DNA from: Kiritimatiellia bacterium
Lineage (GTDB): Bacteria > Verrucomicrobiota > Kiritimatiellia > RFP12 > UBA1067
Assembly: GCA_017936245.1 (NCBI GenBank)
Contig: JAGBFY010000157.1
Span: forward strand, 1 to 5,092
Direction of reading: 5' to 3'
Length of the DNA stretch: 5,092 nt
Positions 1-5,092 of the stretch are shown here, piece after piece (within the stretch, counting starts at the first letter, position 1; every line of letters begins with the position of its first letter). The position numbers and the translations under genes are program-made. The notes under the pieces are model-generated. The model was not told the DNA's origin, did no database searches, and saw nothing but the letters and a program-made list of their open reading frames with translations.

Positions 1-121
1 CGGCTGAAGCCAGACAACCCAGCCAATACCGGGTTCCCCGCCACCTCACAAGCTCTCTCGACGACCGTCATTTACCCACCTACGCACCCACACTTATGCA
101 CGAAGCCTCAATAAAAAGAAA
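1..121. other. C-rich left-edge segment, no confident gene
   Basis: This stretch lies before the first gene and differs in strand composition from it: the plus strand is rich in C (runs such as ACCCACCTACGCACCCACAC), whereas the following coding region is rich in G. The frame of the downstream gene has a stop at 5-7 and offers no ATG, GTG or TTG between there and 122. The other two plus frames are open from the left edge, one to a TAA at 112-114 and one to a TGA at 123-125, but neither translation is recognisable. On the minus strand an ATG at 71-69 preceded by AGGTGGG opens a frame leaving the window to the left, too short to call. The A-rich run just before 122 is the only leader-like element; there is no clear Shine-Dalgarno sequence or promoter. 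Confidence 0.5.
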
Positions 122-2599
122 ATGATCATATTGAAAAACGGACGTACATTGAGTCTCGGAAGTGCTGAGGCTGCAAGCGATTCCTCCGTTTCTATGTATA
201 TGGGTGCGAGCGGTGTAGGCAATTTGACGCTTTGGGGCGGACAGGATTATACATGGGCCGGTGCGCTTAACTACACCGGAAGCTTCCGGTTGATTGACGG
301 ACTTGTCAATTACAGCGGCAGTGCCGTTCCGAAGAGTGTGGCTATGGATTTTGACGGTGCCGGTACCATGAAATTTTCGCAGAATCAAACGCTGGGCGTT
401 CTTTCGGGCGATGGCGCGACGGGCGGGATTGTCATGTCCGGCGGAAATGCTCTTGCTGTTTCTGGTTCGGATTCAGTGACCTCTTCGCAGTTTGATGCGC
501 GCATCAGCGGGAATGTAGATTTTGTGAAGGAAGGCACCAGCTACGATTTGACGCTTACCGGTGACAATGCGTGGAAGGGCGACACGCATGTGAAGGCGGG
601 AACACTTGGGATTAAGAGATGCAATTACAGGCATGGCCTTGTCGCAAACTGGACGTTCGATGATGCGGATAATCTTGGCGCGGATTCCGGTCCGGGCGGT
701 ATACCTCTGACGCTGTTCGGCAAAAGCGCCGCGCCGCGACAGATTCAAGGCGGTATTGACGGAAGGCCTGCGATTCATCTTTCGTCGGCAGAAACATCCG
801 ATTATCAGGCATTTCGCGTGGATGGTGCGCGGATGACTGCGGCAAACGGGTTTTCAAAAGAAGGCGGTGCTTTGGCTGTAAGCTTTTGGATGAAGCCGAA
901 TCTTGAGAAGTGCGGATCGACGGCGTATGTATTTCGCCGCGGCATCTGGTATGTAGGAACAGAGTTTATGCTGTGGCTTGATGGGTCTACAAAGAAATTA
1001 CGGCTTTCAATTGACAACTATGCGAAAACGGACGATTCGCTTAATATCTATGCATCCGTGCCGACGATTGGTGACGGACAGTGGCATCATATTGTCGCAT
1101 CGTACGAAAAACAGGAACTTAAACTGTGGTGCGATGGAAAATTGCTCGCCAGTCAAAAGACGTCAAAGGCGCTTGCGTTGGAGAAGGAAAGGGATGCTGA
1201 TTGGAATCAGGTGGTTGTGCCCGATGCGCAGTCGTTGATATTCGGCAACCATGAGAGCAATCCCAATCACCGCTTTGATGCGTTTGTTGATGATGTTTGC
1301 GTGTGGAATCATGCATTGACGGCTGTTGAGGTTGAGAGGGAATACAATCTTCGCTCCGGAATCGCGAAGCCTTCGGATCTGCTTCCGGATCCGATCGCCC
1401 ATTGGCGGTTTGATGATGAGACGGATATCGGCAAGGATGAAATGGGCAGGTCCCGTCTTGTTGCCAACAACGACATGTCGAATCCTGCAACTGCGACTCT
1501 CTCGTCAGCCTATTCGCCGATGGGCAAGGCGTTGAACGGAGGCTGCTCGCTCATGGTGGAAGGCGGCGGATATCCGGTTGGATTGCCGACAGGTCGCAAT
1601 CCGGTTACGGTATCAATCAGATTGATGGCTAAAGGTGCAACGGAATGGGGCTCGATTGTCTACTGGGGAACGAATGAGAAGGAGAAATTGTTCCGGTTGG
1701 GATATGGTGGCTCACCTCGGAGATTCCATGCAAGTTATAGGCAGACAGGGAATGGGGCGGATGTGACAGCCGCCTATACAGACAGCAATCGTCAGGCCGA
1801 TCACAGTTGGGTGCATTATGTTGTCACCTATAATCCGATGGCATGCATCTTGAAAATCTATCGCGACGGCGTTCTTGAATCTACCGGTACGACGGCATGG
1901 GCGAACATTCCTGCATCAGGGAAGTTTTATGTGAACTGGCGCACCGGACAGTCGGGTGCCTCTGCGAGTGCAATCGATGATCTGCGGATTTACGACCGGG
2001 AACTGACGGCGTATGAAGTGAAGAGTCTTGCCAGATCGCTTAAGAGCGGAAATGTCGGACCTGTCCTGCCGAATGACTCGGTTGTTACGGTTGACGATGG
2101 CGCCGTGTTCAGGGCGGAAGGTATGCATGTCGTTTCCAATTCAATCTGCGGTGCGGGAAATGTGACGGTCGCGGGCGGCTCCCGTTTCGGCTCGGTCGAT
2201 TGGTCGCAATTTACGGGAAGCGTGACGGGCGACGGCGAACTTGTCGTCGCGAAAGGATCGACGGGTCCCCTCAAGGCGAAGAGCGTATTGGTTCCTGTTT
2301 CTTTCGAGGATAATACGATCGTTCTTTCTTTGGCAAATCGTGAGACGCCGCTTGTTCAGACGGACGGCAAAATCATCCTGCCGGAGTCGGGGCATATTGT
2401 CGCTGAGGCCGGTTCAGAGAGCATCTTTGCCGGAAGCAGGCTCTTTATCGGGAAGTGCTCCGGCTACACCGGTCCAACCGACACGAAGGGATGGACATTC
2501 GATCCTGCCAAGGACGGACGCAAAGGAAGATTCGTTTTTGCAAACGGCGCGCTTTGGATGCAGATGAACGGCGGCGGCACGGTGATGGTGCTGAGATGA
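122..2599 (+). CDS. Tandem LamG-domain protein with an autotransporter-type beta-strand repeat; possibly 5'-incomplete
   Basis: This 825-residue protein is probably a surface or secreted carbohydrate-binding or adhesive protein; no catalytic motif is seen. Residues 1-130 are Gly/Ser/Asn-rich, beta-solenoid-like. Residues 134-164 match the autotransporter-associated beta-strand repeat (LTLTGDNAWKGDTHVKAGTL). Residues 171-410 form a first LamG/concanavalin-A-like jelly roll, with opening VANWTFDD, SFWMKPN, the signature DGQWHHIVASYE followed by LWCDGKLLAS, and closing FVDDVCVWNHALTAVEVE. Residues 424-640 repeat this plan more divergently: IAHWRFDDE, SWVHYVVTY, IYRDGVLESTG, IDDLRIYDRELTAYEV. Residues 650-825 are a beta-rich tail ending in GALWMQMNGGG. 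No autotransporter barrel, PEP-CTERM or LPXTG signal is present at the C-terminus. ATG at 122 is the first possible start in frame after the stop at 5-7, yet the protein begins MIILKNGRTL with no signal peptide, unlike what its domains predict. Its stop overlaps the next gene's start. Domain assignment is confident; ligand and start are not. Confidence 0.9.
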   Translation: MIILKNGRTLSLGSAEAASDSSVSMYMGASGVGNLTLWGGQDYTWAGALNYTGSFRLIDGLVNYSGSAVPKSVAMDFDGAGTMKFSQNQTLGVLSGDGATGGIVMSGGNALAVSGSDSVTSSQFDARISGNVDFVKEGTSYDLTLTGDNAWKGDTHVKAGTLGIKRCNYRHGLVANWTFDDADNLGADSGPGGIPLTLFGKSAAPRQIQGGIDGRPAIHLSSAETSDYQAFRVDGARMTAANGFSKEGGALAVSFWMKPNLEKCGSTAYVFRRGIWYVGTEFMLWLDGSTKKLRLSIDNYAKTDDSLNIYASVPTIGDGQWHHIVASYEKQELKLWCDGKLLASQKTSKALALEKERDADWNQVVVPDAQSLIFGNHESNPNHRFDAFVDDVCVWNHALTAVEVEREYNLRSGIAKPSDLLPDPIAHWRFDDETDIGKDEMGRSRLVANNDMSNPATATLSSAYSPMGKALNGGCSLMVEGGGYPVGLPTGRNPVTVSIRLMAKGATEWGSIVYWGTNEKEKLFRLGYGGSPRRFHASYRQTGNGADVTAAYTDSNRQADHSWVHYVVTYNPMACILKIYRDGVLESTGTTAWANIPASGKFYVNWRTGQSGASASAIDDLRIYDRELTAYEVKSLARSLKSGNVGPVLPNDSVVTVDDGAVFRAEGMHVVSNSICGAGNVTVAGGSRFGSVDWSQFTGSVTGDGELVVAKGSTGPLKAKSVLVPVSFEDNTIVLSLANRETPLVQTDGKIILPESGHIVAEAGSESIFAGSRLFIGKCSGYTGPTDTKGWTFDPAKDGRKGRFVFANGALWMQMNGGGTVMVLR
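275..290. repeat. Perfect 16-bp palindrome inside the LamG gene
   Basis: ACCGGAAGCTTCCGGT is identical to its own reverse complement with no spacer. It sits inside the solenoid-like N-terminal part of the LamG-domain gene, reading TGSFR within the protein. A palindrome this long is not expected often by chance in a window of this size, but the coding sequence alone can explain it. A role as a protein-binding site is unproven. Confidence 0.4.
2596..2599 (+). promoter_or_regulatory. ATGA stop-start overlap (translational coupling)
   Basis: The TGA stop of the LamG-domain gene (2597-2599) overlaps the ATG start at 2596-2598. A second ATG at 2599-2601 follows immediately in the same frame and shares the last base of the stop. 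No strong Shine-Dalgarno sequence precedes it (only a weak GCTGAG), so reinitiation by ribosomes finishing the upstream gene is a likely way of starting translation. This implies that both proteins are made from one transcript. Confidence 0.75.
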
Positions 2600-5092
2600 T
2601 GAGCCGATCGCTTTCCATGAATGCCAGCTCCGTGTTGAAAGGTTGCTTTGCTGCGGTTTGCCTCCTGATATCTGCGCAGGAGGCGATCGCAGCTGAAGCG
2701 GAGGATGTACTCGCACGTTTTTACCGGGATAACAACGGCGGCTGTTTGCGGCGGCTGCCGAGTTGGATTGTTCCGGAGAACGCTTTTGCCGGCATTTCCA
2801 GTCAGGATGCGGAAAAAACTTCCAATGAACTTCAAGGCCGGTTGGCGGAAGTTTTCCGGGAGAAGAGCGATTGGAATATCCTGACTTATTGCTGTCGTGC
2901 TGTCGAGCATGACAATCCGAATTTAGCGAAGAAACTGTCCTTCATGTCAGAACGGCTGAAGGATTCGGGGATTGCTCTTTTGATGGAGTTGGATCCGCGC
3001 TATATGCGCGATGCGTTTCTTGCTAGATACCCTGATGATTATCTTCGTCTTCGTCAGTTTGCCGTCTGCCGACCTGATGCGGAAGGAGTCGCCCGTTTTG
3101 AAGTAAAGCAGGAGTTGATGTCCGATTCGGGGAAGCGCAATCCGTATTCGCACTGGAAGGAAGGGGGCATTGTGTCTGTTCGTGCAGTGAAGGGGCTTCA
3201 GATGCGACCGGTTTCAGCCATGGATGTTTCCGTTTCGAAGGATGTTGTGACCGGCGTTGTCCGAGGGCTTTCATCGAACGAGGTGCTCTTGGCGGAAGTT
3301 GAATGGCCGTTGAAGCAGATCGATCCCTCTTCTCCGCGACTTGTCGCTTTCTCGCGGGAAATGATGCTGTATTACAAGAAGCTCGGCGTGCCGGGCGTTA
3401 TGCGGGATGAGTACGGGTTTCAGAAACCCAATACACCGGCGTTCAAAAACCGTCTTGCCTATTGGTATTCGGAGCATTTTGCGCGGCTCTACGAAAAGAG
3501 ATCCGGCGGGCGCAGTCTTGCGGACGATCTGCCGCTGTTGGCGCTGCGTATTGACACGCCGCAAGCGCATGCGGCGGCGATTGCGTACACGATGTCCATC
3601 TATGATGCGTGTGTCGCAACAGAAACGGATTTCTACGCTTCCGTGAAAGAGTCCTTCGGGGCGGATACATATGTTGCAAAGCATGTCACATGGCATCCGC
3701 CGTTTTCGTACGAGGAGTTTCTGCATAACGGGCTTTCCTGGTGGGCGTCAAAGCGCGACTGGTCTCAATCGGATGAGGTCAATCCCGTTCCGGTTTCAAC
3801 TGGAATGATGAAGAAGTTTGGAACGCCTCTTTGGTTGAATGAAGGCTACGGAAAGAATCCCGAACACTATGTGAAGACGCTCTGGCGGTATATCGCCTGC
3901 GGAGGGCGGATGGTTTATCACGGTATTTTCGATTGGGATATGAAAAACACGTCTGTCGGTTGCTATACAAACGTGGAAGAGCGCACTTTTCACCGGAACG
4001 CCGATCTCCTCAACCATGACGGAATGCGTGCCGAGCAGATTTCGCGTCTGCTGCCGCTTGTTTCGCGTGCGCCGATAGATTGTCCGGTGTTGCATATCTT
4101 TGGCCATGACCGTTTAGTCGATTGGTTGGATGCCGGATACCGGGACTGGGGCGAAGGCGTTGTTCATGGTCTTGGCGGCATGGGATATTATGCCGACGCC
4201 TATCCCGCAAGTGAAATTCAGGCAGGAACGTTTATACTTGATCAGGATGGTATAGTGAGGGTCGGCAAACAGCGTTATGCGGCCTGCGTTCTCTATCACC
4301 TTTCCGAGAGCGAAAAGCAGAAATGGGATAACTTCATCGGAGCGAAGCGGATTTGTACGCGGATTTTTGTCGATCCGGATGTACAGTCTGTCGCTGAATA
4401 TCTTGCTTCTCTCGATGCGGTCAGGCAGATTCCTCTGGCTGAGACCGGCTTCTGGGATAGACGTGAAAACAGGCTTCTTTTGTCGGACGGAGAATTCAGG
4501 TTGACGGATGGTACGGTTGTGCGTGTCAAGGGTGGTTGCCCTGATTATGCCGGTGATCCTGTTTCCGGTATGCTTCAAACAGGCGGTAAAGAGGTTAGAT
4601 ATGCCGCGCGCGGTCTTTTTGCGGCCCGTGTAGAAAACGGCACGATGACAGGTCTGTGCGGTGGGGAGGTTACGCGTGTGGAGGGGCCTGGCATCTCGCT
4701 TGCGATGGAGGAGCCGGTAGACATTGCGCTTGTCAAGAATGGAAATGTGTGGCATGGGGTCTGGCAGACTTCTGATATGGATCGGAAAATACCGGCTGAG
4801 CTGCGCTCCATTACGCCCAATTGGATAAAGTTGCGCGGCATCAAGGGGCGGGCGCACAAGGGCGGCAAACATACCTGGTTGGCGGTCACGCCGGAATTCA
4901 GATGGAATGAGAATCCCAAGAAACCATATCTCAAGAAGGCGTATGACCGGCGTAATGCCGAGGTGGAAGCCTGTCAGGGCAAGACGGTGGATATTGTGAT
5001 GCTGGGAGATTCGTTGACATGGAACTGGGAAGTGTCGGCAGGACGTAAACGGTATGCGGAATTGACAAACAGGTATTCTGTTCTGAATCTGG
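2596..5092 (+). CDS. Secreted glycoside-hydrolase-like protein fused to an SGNH/GDSL esterase domain (3' partial)
   Basis: The gene is open from 2596 to the right edge (832 complete codons, no stop). Residues 1-32 are a Sec signal peptide: hydrophobic core FAAVCLLIS and probable cleavage after AIA (32). Met1, Met2 and Met8 are all possible starts; Met1 gives the ATGA overlap. Residues 37-475 look like a TIM-barrel glycosidase: early strand/helix units at 92-155, a beta-rich insertion at about 155-250, then GVMRDEYGF (D271, E272), THP-like TWHPP (365-369), SDEVNP (392-397), PLWLNEGYG with E416, and YHGIFDWD (441-448). E272 and E416 are candidate acid/base and nucleophile by position only. Residues 494-625 resemble the amidotransferase-like trimerisation domain that follows the barrel in GH42-type enzymes (PVLHIFG, WGEGVVHGLG, ASEIQAG). 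Residues 628-746 form a beta-sandwich. YDRRNAEVEACQGKTVD then leads to IVMLGDSLTWNWE, block I of SGNH hydrolases, with predicted catalytic S806. The rest of the esterase lies outside the window. The CAZy family and substrate are unassigned; a secreted polysaccharide-degrading role is inferred. Confidence 0.85.
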   Translation, partial: MMSRSLSMNASSVLKGCFAAVCLLISAQEAIAAEAEDVLARFYRDNNGGCLRRLPSWIVPENAFAGISSQDAEKTSNELQGRLAEVFREKSDWNILTYCCRAVEHDNPNLAKKLSFMSERLKDSGIALLMELDPRYMRDAFLARYPDDYLRLRQFAVCRPDAEGVARFEVKQELMSDSGKRNPYSHWKEGGIVSVRAVKGLQMRPVSAMDVSVSKDVVTGVVRGLSSNEVLLAEVEWPLKQIDPSSPRLVAFSREMMLYYKKLGVPGVMRDEYGFQKPNTPAFKNRLAYWYSEHFARLYEKRSGGRSLADDLPLLALRIDTPQAHAAAIAYTMSIYDACVATETDFYASVKESFGADTYVAKHVTWHPPFSYEEFLHNGLSWWASKRDWSQSDEVNPVPVSTGMMKKFGTPLWLNEGYGKNPEHYVKTLWRYIACGGRMVYHGIFDWDMKNTSVGCYTNVEERTFHRNADLLNHDGMRAEQISRLLPLVSRAPIDCPVLHIFGHDRLVDWLDAGYRDWGEGVVHGLGGMGYYADAYPASEIQAGTFILDQDGIVRVGKQRYAACVLYHLSESEKQKWDNFIGAKRICTRIFVDPDVQSVAEYLASLDAVRQIPLAETGFWDRRENRLLLSDGEFRLTDGTVVRVKGGCPDYAGDPVSGMLQTGGKEVRYAARGLFAARVENGTMTGLCGGEVTRVEGPGISLAMEEPVDIALVKNGNVWHGVWQTSDMDRKIPAELRSITPNWIKLRGIKGRAHKGGKHTWLAVTPEFRWNENPKKPYLKKAYDRRNAEVEACQGKTVDIVMLGDSLTWNWEVSAGRKRYAELTNRYSVLNL

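Noticed and set aside
71..100. Possible sigma-70 promoter: TTTACC at 71-76 and TATGCA at 95-100
   Set aside because: The spacing of 18 is acceptable, but the -10 matches the consensus at only three of six positions and the segment is C-rich. This is not better than chance.
2617..2619. Alternative start at Met8 of the secreted hydrolase
   Set aside because: It would still leave a good signal peptide, but there is no ribosome-binding site before it and it loses the ATGA overlap. Met1 or Met2 is preferred, though not excluded experimentally.
2464..2910. Long minus-strand open frame across the junction of the two genes
   Set aside because: It is antisense to both confident coding regions, its translation is compositionally odd with no domain, and it crosses the ATGA junction. 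It is a shadow of the plus-strand genes.
3271..3726. 151-codon minus-strand open frame rich in Arg
   Set aside because: It is antisense to the barrel region that carries the DEYG motif. The Arg-rich, low-structure translation is typical of a shadow frame.
4114..4872. 252-codon minus-strand open frame
   Set aside because: It lies opposite the amidotransferase-like and beta-sandwich parts of the secreted hydrolase. Its translation shows no recognisable domain, and the plus frame is continuous with matching domain order.
1..5092. CRISPR array, insertion sequence, RNA gene or Rho-independent terminator
   Set aside because: No direct-repeat series, transposase, inverted terminal repeats, tRNA/rRNA-like segment or GC hairpin followed by a T run was found. 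Nearly all the window is covered by the two coding regions.

Overview
The window holds two co-oriented plus-strand genes that fill almost all of it. Both look like parts of a secreted carbohydrate-handling system. The style is that of large-surface-protein bacteria of the Planctomycetes-Verrucomicrobia-Chlamydiae group: LamG jelly-roll modules following an autotransporter-associated beta-strand repeat, then a multidomain sugar hydrolase fused to a GDSL esterase. Kiritimatiellota, Lentisphaerota or Verrucomicrobiota would fit best. This placement is inferred from protein architecture and not from a marker gene. No rRNA, tRNA, CRISPR array, insertion sequence or transposase was seen.

Layout. 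Bases 1-121 are a C-rich edge segment with no confident gene. Bases 122-2599 encode an 825-residue beta-rich protein: a beta-solenoid-like N-terminus ending in one autotransporter-type repeat, two unequal LamG/concanavalin-A-like domains, and a beta-rich tail. It has no visible signal peptide although its domains are normally extracytoplasmic, so its true N-terminus may be missing or displaced. From 2596 to the right edge runs a second gene (832 complete codons visible, no stop). It has a clear signal peptide, a probable TIM-barrel glycoside-hydrolase-like region with a beta insertion, a glutamine-amidotransferase-like/GH42-trimerisation-like segment, a beta-sandwich, and the opening block of an SGNH/GDSL hydrolase (GDSLT at residues 804-808).

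The two genes overlap by four bases (ATGA, 2596-2599), which suggests one transcript and coupled translation. A reasonable working picture is a binding protein made together with a secreted enzyme that removes both glycosyl and O-acyl groups from a decorated polysaccharide. The substrate cannot be read from the sequence. The most interesting point is the glycosidase-like plus SGNH fusion and its tight coupling to a tandem-LamG protein. The glycosidase-like part is not one I can place in a named CAZy family.
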